A DNA stretch of 64,000 nt from Methanoculleus receptaculi (GTDB lineage Archaea > Halobacteriota > Methanomicrobia > Methanomicrobiales > Methanoculleaceae), in NCBI RefSeq assembly GCF_033472595.1, contig NZ_CP137642.1:1054001-1118000 (forward strand). Direction: 5' to 3'. A program made the position numbers and the translations under genes. Within the stretch, counting starts at the first letter, position 1, and every line of letters begins with the position of its first letter. A model generated the notes under the pieces. It made no database searches, was not told the origin of the DNA, and was given only the letters and a program-made list of their open reading frames with translations. Below, one piece after another: positions 26,715 to 35,800 of the stretch.

Positions 26715-28493
26715 TCAGGTAGTGCCGGATTTGGATATTAAGGTTTTATCATGCATTATCTTCTGCAGCATATGATTTACTTCCTGTATCGGGATTAACC
26801 CCTTCGAGGTGATGTCGAAGGTCAGGAATCTGACCGGAATGACCTGCTGATCGCGGAACGTCTCTTCAAGCCAGAGGAGATCGCTCATATGTCTAATGGC
26901 AGCAACGTTGTCGATGACAACATAGACTCTTGCAGGATTATTGCGATCTGATTTATATTTCAACACAGTCTCCGACAAATGGTTGACGAGTTCTTTTCCG
27001 TTTCTATCTCCCGCAAACAGCGTCTCTATCTCGTAATACTCATTGTCTTTCTTATACAAAACGTCCGGAATGAAATATTCGGGGCTGGAGCTCAAATCTT
27101 GGGGCTTTTCAGTTTGAATGGCTTCTGTTATCTCCACAATAGTCTTCAACTGATATTTTTCAGAGAGGTATCGGACAACATAACACTTCATCAGATAGTG
27201 CTCATCGGACTCTCTGGATCTCTTTTTTGTCACGATCTGGTACAGCCTGTTTTCTCCTCTGATGAACGAGGTGAACTCTTTCTCGTACTCTTTCCTACAC
27301 TTTTTGTTGAAGACTATGTCTAAGTCATATGAAGAGATGCGCGTCTCCCTGCCTCCCCCATCTCGATAATGAGCAACTATCGGGAGTTCTTCCTTAATTC
27401 GCGCGCAATTCCCCCAGAAGATTGATGAAATCCATCTCTTCTCATCGATCGAAAGAGAATTGGGTTTAACAACATGAATATCCAGGAGATGGCCGATCTC
27501 AGACGCGAGCCGCTCCTCAACCAATTGCCGGCAGTTCTCAAAAAGATCCTCTCTCCGGGACTTGAAGATAATGAACCCATAGTCTGCGGCGATTGCTCTC
27601 CTCAGGAAGTCACGCAGATTTTTTGGTTCAAGCCACTTCTCTGCTTCCGCTTGGTCAAAGTAATCAAGATCCAGCGTGATAAGGCGATGGCCTGGATCTG
27701 CCCATCGGTCTAAATAGGTCACAATGGTTTCGTCCAGCCCGCTGATGGGCTGTAGCTGTAATCTTGGATCCCCGCCTGCCTGTTCCCGGTAGACACGTAA
27801 ACAGCAGGTTTCAAAACTGGCCAGGGTGTTGTCCTCGGGTAGTTCTTTGTAGAGAATGATCTTTGGCCGCCGGGTCGATAGGTCATCGTTTTTGATCCCA
27901 AATAGGTACTGCATGACATCTGGAGGCTCCTCGGGTATGCCGGCGCCCCCTCCAGATGGTGAGTCTGGTGAGGTTGTCTCCGGGGTTTCCTTCATGTCTT
28001 CTCTATCAGTCGAAGTCTGTTCACGGAGCGTTGCGTACGTAGTGACCCAGTGCTCCTGGACATCGCTAGCACATTCAGTCCAGGTATTATGAAGAACTGG
28101 AGCGGACTGTTGAAGACTCACCACAGGGACGTAAAAATGGACATCTTCTTTTGGTATTAAGGGAATATGATCGTCCAGCACAACCTTGCTCATGGTGATA
28201 CTCCCCGGCCGTAAGCGGAGTATCGGCACACTCAGGTCCAGGCTGCCCTGCCGGTTGATTTCAGGAATAGTGCAATCAAATTCAACCTTTAGGGAGTGTT
28301 CTTTTGCCTGTTCCGGTAACTTTACAATTGGGACACTAACCGCAGGGATAAGTTCACCTCCAAAAAGAGACTCCTCTAATTCCGGCCCGTCGCTCATACT
28401 GCCTTTCGGTTCCCGCCCGGTATCTGCACTGATGCCCGGGGGGCGCCCATCGGGCATCTGCCCGCTGTTCTCTTTATTCACTTCCATGGACAT
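26715..28493 (-). CDS. Unknown 592-residue protein with PD-(D/E)XK-nuclease-like C-terminus
   Basis: The start is ATG 28493 with GGGTGG upstream. Residues 1-45 are polar and probably disordered. Between 50 and 130 a short strand motif recurs three times about 34 residues apart: VPIVKL (54), VPILRL (89), VPVVSL (122). A hydrophilic linker (145-195) follows. Near the end, a helix with Glu (ESDEHYLMKCYVVRYL, from 428), then FIPDVLY (PD at 476-477) and YYEIETL (488-490) gives the E...PD...ExE order of restriction-endonuclease-like folds; this is a visual match only. It is the second gene of a two-gene operon next to BREX-1, so a defence role is a reasonable but untested idea. I do not recognise the protein. 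Confidence 0.6.
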   Translation of the reverse strand: MSMEVNKENSGQMPDGRPPGISADTGREPKGSMSDGPELEESLFGGELIPAVSVPIVKLPEQAKEHSLKVEFDCTIPEINRQGSLDLSVPILRLRPGSITMSKVVLDDHIPLIPKEDVHFYVPVVSLQQSAPVLHNTWTECASDVQEHWVTTYATLREQTSTDREDMKETPETTSPDSPSGGGAGIPEEPPDVMQYLFGIKNDDLSTRRPKIILYKELPEDNTLASFETCCLRVYREQAGGDPRLQLQPISGLDETIVTYLDRWADPGHRLITLDLDYFDQAEAEKWLEPKNLRDFLRRAIAADYGFIIFKSRREDLFENCRQLVEERLASEIGHLLDIHVVKPNSLSIDEKRWISSIFWGNCARIKEELPIVAHYRDGGGRETRISSYDLDIVFNKKCRKEYEKEFTSFIRGENRLYQIVTKKRSRESDEHYLMKCYVVRYLSEKYQLKTIVEITEAIQTEKPQDLSSSPEYFIPDVLYKKDNEYYEIETLFAGDRNGKELVNHLSETVLKYKSDRNNPARVYVVIDNVAAIRHMSDLLWLEETFRDQQVIPVRFLTFDITSKGLIPIQEVNHMLQKIMHDKTLISKSGTT

Positions 28494-28529
28494 GTAAGAA
28501 CCACCCTTTACGATTCTTCGGACCTCTCA

Positions 28530-29660
28530 TTAGCCATGATAGGTAGAACAAACATACAGCGCCGGTTGTGATCCAACAATTTCTCTCTCGTATTGTGTGC
28601 GGGGCCCACGTTCTATCTCCAGAGTCATCAGACCCATGAAGAGATACGGGGCAGCAATACGGAGGAAGTGCTGGAGACTCATTTCGCAAGCACGGTAAAA
28701 ATTCCTCGAATTACCGGTATACCCCAGAACGTTAAGCCCGTTATCAGTGAGGTAGTATTTCGTCACTTCAAATGCCTCGCTCAGTGGTTTCAGACCGGGA
28801 TTACTCATCTGAATGTTCTCGATGAACTCATCCCGAAGAGGTGGAACTTGACCGTCGAATAAAGCAAAGGAGGATAAGCTATACCAGGCAATCTGATTCA
28901 ACTTATAAAGGCTGTCGGCGAATCCCTCTGGTGTATGTCCGATCAAAACCATATCGCCCTGATACGCTGTTTTGTTGACCCGGGGAATCTCGGTCACTAC
29001 TAGCCCTAACAGTGCTGTTACCGCGTCGAAATGTATTTTTAACCGCGGATAGGCTTCAAAAAGGAAAAATTTTGGTGTTAGACGAGTACTCATGGCAAAG
29101 AACGTATGATAGTTGTATGTCGCTGAGATCTTGATCAATTGGGAATATACCGTCTCGAATTCGTCTATGATACTCTCTGGATCTTGGATGAAACCGTTAA
29201 GGACGTCCTCATCAATTTCAGGAAGATCATGGCCTGCTGACCTGAGTATTTTGCTACTTAAATCACAGACATCGTTCGACCTATGGGGAATCAGCGGCTG
29301 AGATAAGTGAACCTTGATATGTTGAAGCGTTTCAGTGTCAGGCTCCTTACATAACGAAACCCAGAGATGAGGGTCGATGTAGACTCCAATACGTTCTTTA
29401 TAAAACTTAGCGAGGCTATTCTCGGCATATTCACCATCTGGAGTTACTCCCCCGAGAAGCATCTTCTGGATACCCTTATTCTCTAAAAATGCATCTGTAA
29501 AAGAACTCTCCAATTTTCTTCTTAAATATTGAGAGAACTCAGTGATCTTAACCGCTGCAATGTAGAGGGGAAGGATCTCTGAGGTGACAAATTCTTTCCA
29601 CGCGCCCTCATCGGTATAATCGAAACCAAGCATTTCATCATACGTGGTCATATCCAGCAC
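28530..29660 (-). CDS. Unknown 376-residue, mostly helical protein, first gene of a two-gene operon
   Basis: No known family was recognised. The sequence looks helical with amphipathic stretches (EILPLYIAAVKITEFSQYL; DEFETVYSQLIKISATYNYH) and a winged-helix-like end (EAFEVTKYYLTDNGLNVLGY). There is no signal peptide or clear membrane span. It starts at GTG 29660 or ATG 29651. A TATA box (AGTTATATC on the minus strand, 29690-29699) sits about 34 bp upstream, allowing a near-leaderless message. The partner gene begins 36 bp downstream. Composition is AT-richer than the core genome. Gene order (helical protein, then nuclease-like protein) suggests a sensor-effector pair, which is inference. Confidence 0.6.
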   Translation of the reverse strand: MLDMTTYDEMLGFDYTDEGAWKEFVTSEILPLYIAAVKITEFSQYLRRKLESSFTDAFLENKGIQKMLLGGVTPDGEYAENSLAKFYKERIGVYIDPHLWVSLCKEPDTETLQHIKVHLSQPLIPHRSNDVCDLSSKILRSAGHDLPEIDEDVLNGFIQDPESIIDEFETVYSQLIKISATYNYHTFFAMSTRLTPKFFLFEAYPRLKIHFDAVTALLGLVVTEIPRVNKTAYQGDMVLIGHTPEGFADSLYKLNQIAWYSLSSFALFDGQVPPLRDEFIENIQMSNPGLKPLSEAFEVTKYYLTDNGLNVLGYTGNSRNFYRACEMSLQHFLRIAAPYLFMGLMTLEIERGPRTQYEREIVGSQPALYVCSTYHG

Positions 29661-29720
29661 CAGACAACCGAGTGGTTGGTGAATAAGGTGATATAACTTT
29701 CGTTTACATCTTAAAATACG
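29661..29720 (-). promoter_or_regulatory. Promoter of the unknown two-gene operon
   Basis: On the minus strand two A/T-rich boxes, ATTTTAAGATG (about 29706-29716) and AGTTATATC (29690-29699), lie upstream of the GTG/ATG start. The second has correct spacing for an archaeal TATA box. The rest of the gap to 29909 is AT-rich and shows no gene. Confidence 0.45.
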
Positions 29721-29909
29721 AATGCGATGTCTTACCTACCTAGGCAACCGAAAAACTGCAGAAAATTCCACCACCACTAAAAATAGTTCCGATATGGAGA
29801 GTTTCGTTGTGCTGGCCTATTTATTGAGAGGGCGATCGTTCGGACGTCCGGTTGTCCATTTTCCCTTCAGATTAATATCCGCCCTCCCCAACCCAGATGT
29901 CTCCCGAAA

Positions 29910-30505
29910 TCACGCAGATTGGGAATCACCGCCTGATCTGGAGACTCTGCCAATGATGTCGTTGATGACCTTCACCATCTCGCCCCTCTTCTCCATCACC
30001 TCATCCCTGCTGTAGAACGAGATGTGCGCCGCCCCGTTCCGCTCAAGAGACAGATCCCGGCACAGTTTCCCGAGGTCTGCGAGAATCTTCATGGAGATCC
30101 CTTGCTCCTGGAGCAGAGCAGAGAACTCCCGTGTCACTGGGTTCGCCAGCCCCCTCTGGATGTCACTGCCAAGGTGCCCCCACTGGCCAAGAGCAAGTGA
30201 CTTTTCGTCGTTACCAAGCACGGTCTTCAGCGTGAACGGAAGCGGTGGGATCTTCTCCCATTCAGAACCTTTCCAGAAGATCGGTCGAACTCCATCTTTG
30301 GAATCATTGCAGAACCTGTTGTCCGACCGGATCCGCTCCCGATTGGGAAGGAGAAGAGTTTCATGGAGCAATTTCTCAACACCCTTCCCATACTGGATGA
30401 CAACCGGCTCGATGTCGTATATTTCCCTCTCTGGACCCTTATACACGCTGTAGAGCAGCCAATTTCCGGTTCTGAACGTACTGACCCGCCAGTGCCTGTC
30501 ACGGA
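29910..30505 (-). pseudogene. 5'-truncated gene with HEPN-like RNxxxH motif
   Basis: The minus frame is open to 30623, but above about 30505 it is merely antisense to an IS630 transposase scrap on the plus strand, so the gene has lost its N-terminus there. The remaining ~198 codons read as protein: EIYDIEPVVIQYGKGVEKLL, GNDEKSLALGQWGHLGSD, and near the C-terminus LCRDLSLERNGAAHISF, where RNGAAH fits the R-x4-H motif of HEPN domains. A GTG inside (SVYKGPE) might still allow a short product. The family is not recognised. Confidence 0.55.
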
Positions 30506-30651
30506 GAATCGCGGAGATCGGTGAGGTCAGGGCAGAAGTAAAAGCGTGGGAAAATGCCAGAAATAATAAAAATGCAAACGTAAACTGGCAGTTCACGACT
30601 GAAGATGCACGGATCAAACTCAAACGGCTTTACCCGACGTTAGAAGGTTGA
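30505..30651 (+). pseudogene. C-terminal scrap of an IS630-type transposase
   Basis: The plus strand reads EVRAEVKAWENARNN, then NVNWQFTTEDARIKLKRLYP and stops at TGA 30649. The WQFTTxDARIKLKRLYP ending is characteristic of one branch of IS630 family transposases. Nothing upstream belongs to it, so only the last ~48 codons are left. It sits between the 5'-truncated gene at 29910 and the broken HepT gene, both of which end at it. Confidence 0.8.
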
Positions 30652-30654
30652 CGC

Positions 30655-30762
30655 GGCACTAGTTCGTCCTGCAAAAAAGCATCCCTGCCCCGGACCGCAT
30701 ACCGCTCAATCTCAATCGATCGCATCCAGGATGTCGATGAGCCGCTCGCTCCCGTCCTTCAG
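30655..30762 (-). pseudogene. HepT (DUF86, HEPN) toxin remnant
   Basis: Directly overlapping the mntA-like stop (CTGA), the minus strand encodes KDGSERLIDILDAI, and after a frameshift EIERYAVRGRDAFLQDELV, which is the N-terminal helix pair of DUF86/HepT proteins. The frame then stops being homologous; the catalytic RX4-6H part is missing. The truncation point coincides with the end of the IS630 scrap at 30651. Confidence 0.75.
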
Positions 30763-31052
30763 AGCGGCACCACCTCCTCAAGGATCTTCTTTCTGTATCG
30801 CTCCTTGAGCGCTTTTTCGGTCACCACATCCACCCTGCACCCGAGGTCCTCCTCCAGGTCCTGGATGAGCGCGATATGGTCTAGGAGGCTCCTGCCCGGC
30901 TCCATCTCCACCAGGAGGTCGAGATCGCTCTCCGACCCCGCCTCTCCCCGGGCGACCGACCCGAAGATCCGCAGGTTGGTTGCACCGTGCCGCCCGGCTA
31001 TTGCGAGAATCCTGGACCGCTTCTTCCGGATCAGATCCAGCGTGACGGGCAT
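30759..31052 (-). CDS. mntA: MntA-like minimal nucleotidyltransferase antitoxin
   Basis: The 97-residue protein is a minimal nucleotidyltransferase: an N-terminal helix (LDLIRKKRSRILAIAGRHGA), the GSVARG signature, SESDLDLLVEM with the two catalytic Asp, and DVVTEKALKE at the end. MntA proteins AMPylate and silence the HepT HEPN ribonuclease. Here the gene is intact, but the partner next to it is a frameshifted fragment, so the module can no longer be a working toxin-antitoxin pair unless it acts on another HEPN protein. Confidence 0.85.
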   Translation of the reverse strand: MPVTLDLIRKKRSRILAIAGRHGATNLRIFGSVARGEAGSESDLDLLVEMEPGRSLLDHIALIQDLEEDLGCRVDVVTEKALKERYRKKILEEVVPL

Positions 31053-31183
31053 ATCCGTTCAATCTGTTCTATCGGGAGCAAGGAACATAAATCTGCCTCC
31101 TGGTGGTGCATCGCCGTACAGAACCGGGTATCGTGACCTGCTCAGGGCCAGCCTCCCGATAAAGTCAGACTGATCTCTTATGA

Positions 31184-31397
31184 TCGTCTGTCGTATTCCC
31201 GGGAAGCCTGGCAGGCGAGGAGTAACCATGGCAGACTTCGTCCAGAAGACCGTGAACAAAACGGCGGTCCGGGACCTTTCCGTCCCGATCGCCAACGTAA
31301 CGGCGTTTAACAACCTCGTCCAGTCGGTCATCGACGACAACCCCTTCGGCTGTGTCGGCTACACCACCTCTGGCGGGGAGTATATCGAGCCGGGTTT
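31184..31397. repeat. Direct repeat, right copy
   Basis: Counterpart of 8133-8347 in the same orientation; the 77-bp core 31294-31370 is identical to 8244-8320. Similarity ends abruptly after the codons for EYIEPG. Confidence 0.9.
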
Positions 31398-31482
31398 CCA
31401 TGCCAGAAATCTCTCGTTAAAATCGGTAAATCCATTCCCGGCGAGAACCACCCCGGTTAATACCCCCGCCACCCATTCGTGA
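31228..31482 (+). pseudogene. Truncated copy of the 168-residue gene at 8178
   Basis: ATG 31228 follows GGCGAGGAG. The first ~56 codons match the gene at 8178 (TAVRDLSVPIANVTAFNNL, DDNPFGCVGYTTS), then the frame runs into unrelated sequence (HARNLSLKSVNPFPA) and ends at TGA 31480. About 110 C-terminal residues are missing. A short hybrid peptide of 84 residues could still be made, but a function is doubtful. Confidence 0.8.
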
Positions 31483-31484
31483 GT

Positions 31485-32678
31485 ATGGATAAAAAGACCC
31501 CCGTCCCCGAACTCCGGGATAGAATGGAGCGATTCCGGGACCGTATGGACGCCGAGAACCCCTCATGGGAGTTCGCCGCGATCTTTGGACGGACAAACCA
31601 GTTCTACTTCACCGGGACGATGCAGGACGCGGTTCTCCTTATCCCCCGCCGGGACGAACCCGTGCTCTGGGTGCGCCGGAGTCTTGAGCGGGCGCTTGAT
31701 GAATCAGTCTTCCCCGATATCCGGCCCATGAAGAGTTTCCGCGATGCTGCTGCCGGGATGGGCGCTCGCCCCTCAACGGTCTACCTCGACTCGGAGAAGG
31801 TGACACTCGCACTGCTCGAACGCTTCCGCAAACACTTCCCTTTCAGGGAGGTGCGCCCGCTCGATGCGCAGACGGCAAAGGTGCGGGCAAAGAAGAGCCC
31901 TTACGAGATCGCCATCATGGAACGGGCGGGAGAGATTCATCGCCACATTCTCGAGGATTGCGTACCGGCGATGCTCAGGGAGGGGATGAGCGAGGCCGAA
32001 CTCGGTGGCGAGACCTTTGCCCTCATGGTCAGGGAAGGGCACCACGGCATAACCAGGTTCGGGGGCTTCGGGACGGAGATGGTGCTCGGCCAGATCGGGT
32101 TTGGCGAGAGTTCGCTCTACCCCACCGCGTTCGACGGTCCGGGCGGGTGCCGCGGGGTCGCTCCCGGCGCACCTGTGCTCGGCAGCCATGACCGGCGGCT
32201 TGCACCCGGCGACCTGGTCTTCCTCGACTGCGGTTGCGGGGTGGATGGCTACCACACCGACAAGACCATGACTTACATCTTCGGGGAGGCGCTCCCGCCG
32301 GAGGCGATGGAAGCGCACCGGCGTTGCGTTGAGGTACAGGACGAGGCAGCCTCGCTGCTCCGCCCCGGAGTAACGCCGTCAGAGATCTACAGGAGAATAA
32401 TCGAGAACCTGGAGCCCGGGTTCCTGGAGAACTTTATGGGTTTTGGGAACCGGCGGGTGCAGTTCCTGGGCCACGGCATCGGTCTTGAGGTGGACGAGAT
32501 GCCGGTGATCGCCGGCGGTTTCGATGAACCGCTCGAAGAGGGTATTACGATCGCCCTCGAACCCAAGAAGGGGATCGAGGGCGTCGGGATGGTGGGGATC
32601 GAGAACACGTTTGTTGTCACCCCCGGCGGCGGCAGGTCCATCACCGGGAGAGACCACGGGCTGATCCCGGTCCACTGA
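31485..32678 (+). CDS. M24 family metallopeptidase (Xaa-Pro aminopeptidase/creatinase fold)
   Basis: About 397 residues, with a creatinase-type N-terminal domain (FAAIFGRTNQFYFTGT) and a C-terminal pita-bread domain. The five metal ligands are visible: LDCGCGVDGYHTDKT (two Asp), GHGIGLEVDEMP (His), ITIALEPK (Glu) and GIENTFVV (Glu). It cleaves an N-terminal residue before proline in peptides, or a related dipeptide bond; exact specificity is unknown. ATG 31485 is chosen; GTG 31479 overlaps the stop of the truncated duplicate. It is monocistronic and marks the return to GC-rich core sequence. Confidence 0.88.
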   Translation: MDKKTPVPELRDRMERFRDRMDAENPSWEFAAIFGRTNQFYFTGTMQDAVLLIPRRDEPVLWVRRSLERALDESVFPDIRPMKSFRDAAAGMGARPSTVYLDSEKVTLALLERFRKHFPFREVRPLDAQTAKVRAKKSPYEIAIMERAGEIHRHILEDCVPAMLREGMSEAELGGETFALMVREGHHGITRFGGFGTEMVLGQIGFGESSLYPTAFDGPGGCRGVAPGAPVLGSHDRRLAPGDLVFLDCGCGVDGYHTDKTMTYIFGEALPPEAMEAHRRCVEVQDEAASLLRPGVTPSEIYRRIIENLEPGFLENFMGFGNRRVQFLGHGIGLEVDEMPVIAGGFDEPLEEGITIALEPKKGIEGVGMVGIENTFVVTPGGGRSITGRDHGLIPVH

Positions 32679-32897
32679 GTCGACGGCGGCCGGAGTCTTC
32701 CTTCAATCCGGCCAGTACAGGTCTTCCTTAACCCGTTTTGAGACCGTCTGCTCCTTACCGGCCCATCCTCGCGGCATGAGGTGATCATGAGCCGGGTATC
32801 GGGGGTTATACCAGGTCAGGGTTGACCGATCCGTTATCGACGGGGAGAATCGTCAGCCGGATTCGCTGCCGGGGGTCGCGGCCTCTATCCTGCCCGG

Positions 32898-35800
32898 TCA
32901 CCGGAGATCCACGGACGCCGCGTGCCGGTAGACCCCGTGCGGCACCCTCATCTCAAACCGCGCCCCTTTTCCCGGCGTCCCGGTCTCGGTGATGCTGATC
33001 CCGGTGACCCCCAGGATCTCGCGGATCAGGAAAAGCCCAAGCCCCGTGTTCTTACCTACATCCCGCTCAAATATCCGCTCCTTTTCCTCCAGCGGAATGC
33101 CGACGCCGTTATCCTCCCAGACAAGGACAAGGTCGCCGTTCTCCCCGGGGTACGACCATACACGAACCCGTGTAGCCGACTCACCGTGACGGATGGTGTT
33201 GTCCATCAGGTTGGAAAAGACCGTTGAAAGCATTGGATCCGCATAGACAACCAGGTCTCCCGTCTCATCCTCGACCGGCAGCCCCTGTGCGGACGCGGAG
33301 CGGATCAGATCGGAGACCCGCTGCCACTCGGGCGCCCGGACACCGAGGTCGGTGTAGTCCCGCGTAAACTCGATCTGGAGGCGGATCCGCTCGGCGGCGT
33401 CCTCTACACGGGCAAGGTAGTTCGATATATCCTCCCCGGGACCGGCCATCCTGGCAAGCGACAGGTTGCCAAGAAGGACTGTTAGCTGGTTTAAGACATC
33501 GTGTCGGGTGATGCTGTTCATAAGGGTGAGTTTTTTGTTCGCGACGGCCAGGCTGTTCCTCTGCTGTGCAAGTTCCCGGGCATGATACTCGATCTCCCGC
33601 TCCATGGCCTTTCTCTCGGTTATATCCTGGACGGTCAGCGCCATCCCGTGAGAGACCTCCGCCTGGCCGAGAGGGGTGCCCGACACCTCCAGAAAGACCA
33701 GATCATCGGTCCTGCCGCCGCGCCGCGCCACGGTCTCAAGCGTAAACCTCCCGGTATTCTCGACCCGGGCAAGCGCCTCACGCCTGGCGGCCTCATAATC
33801 ATCTTCGCCCGGGAAGAGCAGCCTGACGTGCCGACCGATGAGGTCATCGCGGGTGTAGCCGAGGATCTCGCAGAGGCGATCGTTTGCCTCCGTGAAGATC
33901 TCGTTCACCATCATGCCTATACCGATGGGAGCAGCACGGAAGATCCCCGCCATCTTCTCAGCGGTCTCCCGTAACTCCCTCTCGACCCGCCTCTGCTCGG
34001 TCACCTCCCGGATCGTCTCTATAGCACCGGCACGCCTGCCTTCCAGGTTGTAGAGGGGGGACACCCTGAGCCTGAGGATGGCCTCCCTCCCGGCAGGGCG
34101 GGCAAGCGATGTCTCGCTCTCAAGGAGATCTCCTTCTCGCCCCAGGATCTCGTAGCGGTTCAGAATGGCTTCATCGGGCTTAAGAACGTAATCGATAAGT
34201 ATGGGGCGCGCCTCGCCGTAGAACGGAACCGCATACGCGTAATCGCCCCTGCCGAGCATCTCTTCTTTTGGAACACCGGTGAGCCTCTCGATAGCACGGT
34301 TCCAGGTGATAACACGGCCTTCTGCATCGATGACAAAGGCTGCGTCCGGGAGGAACTCGATGATCTCGGCAAGCCTGCGTTCACTCTCCCGAAGTTGCCG
34401 CTCCCGCTCACTAAGTTCCTCAAAACCTGACCGGAGCTCCTCCTCGATGGCGGTGAGTTGTTCATATGCCGCCTGCAGTTCCTCGTGACGCCGCATCGCC
34501 TCAAGTTCGGCAAGTTTGCGATCTGTGATGTCGTGCACCATCCCGATTGTGCGAATGACCCGCCCGGACTCGTCGCGCTGGTGCTCGCCGCGTTCAATGA
34601 CGTACCTGACCTCACCGGTATCGGCTCGAATGATCCGGTGCTCGATCTCGTAGCCGTCACTCCCGCCGGTGAGCGATCTGGAATGCAGCGACCTGACCGC
34701 GGCGCGATCGTCGGGGTGAAGCAGTTCGAAGTAGTCATCCGCTGAGTAGTCGCCGGGGGAAAGACCAGAGATCCGGGCAGCCTCCTCCGACCAGGTCAAC
34801 CGGCCCGTGGTGTGATCGAACTCCCAGCTGCCCAAGTGAGCGATCTCCTGGGCTCGTCTCAACTTATTTGCGGTCTCTTCGCGCTCTCTCACCAGGGCGT
34901 CGCGTTCTGCAAGCGATCTCGCCAGGGTGATGTTGGCGTAACTCAACTTAGATATGAATACGGCAGCCTCACGCAGGAAGGAGATGGCGCTGTCCACGGT
35001 CTTTCTGCTCAACCGTGGAACGGCATCGAGCGCGGCGGTGTAGGCATCTTCATCAAACCCGTGGCGCCGCGCCTGCGCCAGGAAGACCTCGTAATCCGGT
35101 TCTTCTTCCTTAAGGAGGAACTGCCCCATGAAGACGTTGCCAAGGTGTCTGCCGCCCACGATGATGGGGGATGCGACATCCCATAAGTTGTTTTTGCAGC
35201 GGTAGATCTTCGCTTCTCCGGGAGCGATCCCTGTGGAGAGGTGCGTGTCGCTCTCGATGCAGTTTCGAAGCGTCGCGGGATGAACCCGGTGAAACTTTGC
35301 ACAGATCTCCTGCCACCCGGCATTGATCAGCACCCGGCCATGTGTATCTATGATGGCGACCGAGATCCCGGTGAGGGCGTGGAAATCGCTGAGGAGCGAC
35401 TGGATCATGGGTATATCGGTGATATCGGCAAGTTCAAGGTTGCCGATATCACCCTCGGGGGAGAGGATGCTCTCCAGTTTAGCCTTTACGCGCTCCTCGC
35501 TCTCCTTTAGACGCTCCTGAGCCTCCTTTGCATCTGTTACGTCGTGCACCATCCCGATTGAGCGGACGGGCCGCCCAAAGATGTCCAGGGTGTGCTCACA
35601 CCGCTCCACAACGTGGCGAACCTCACCGGTATCGGCTCGAATGATCCGGTGCTCGATCTCGTAGCCGTCACTCCCGCCGGTGATCGAGGCGGAGTAGGTC
35701 GCATCGACACTGGCGCGATCCCCCGGGTGGACGAGCGAGAGGAACTCATCATAGGCCGGCGCCCCATCCCCGGGGTCGCGCCCGAAGATGCGGTAGGTCT

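Noticed and set aside
30506-30623. N-terminal extension of the gene at 29910
   Set aside because: It is the complement of the IS630 transposase C-terminus on the plus strand, whose conserved ending is unmistakable.
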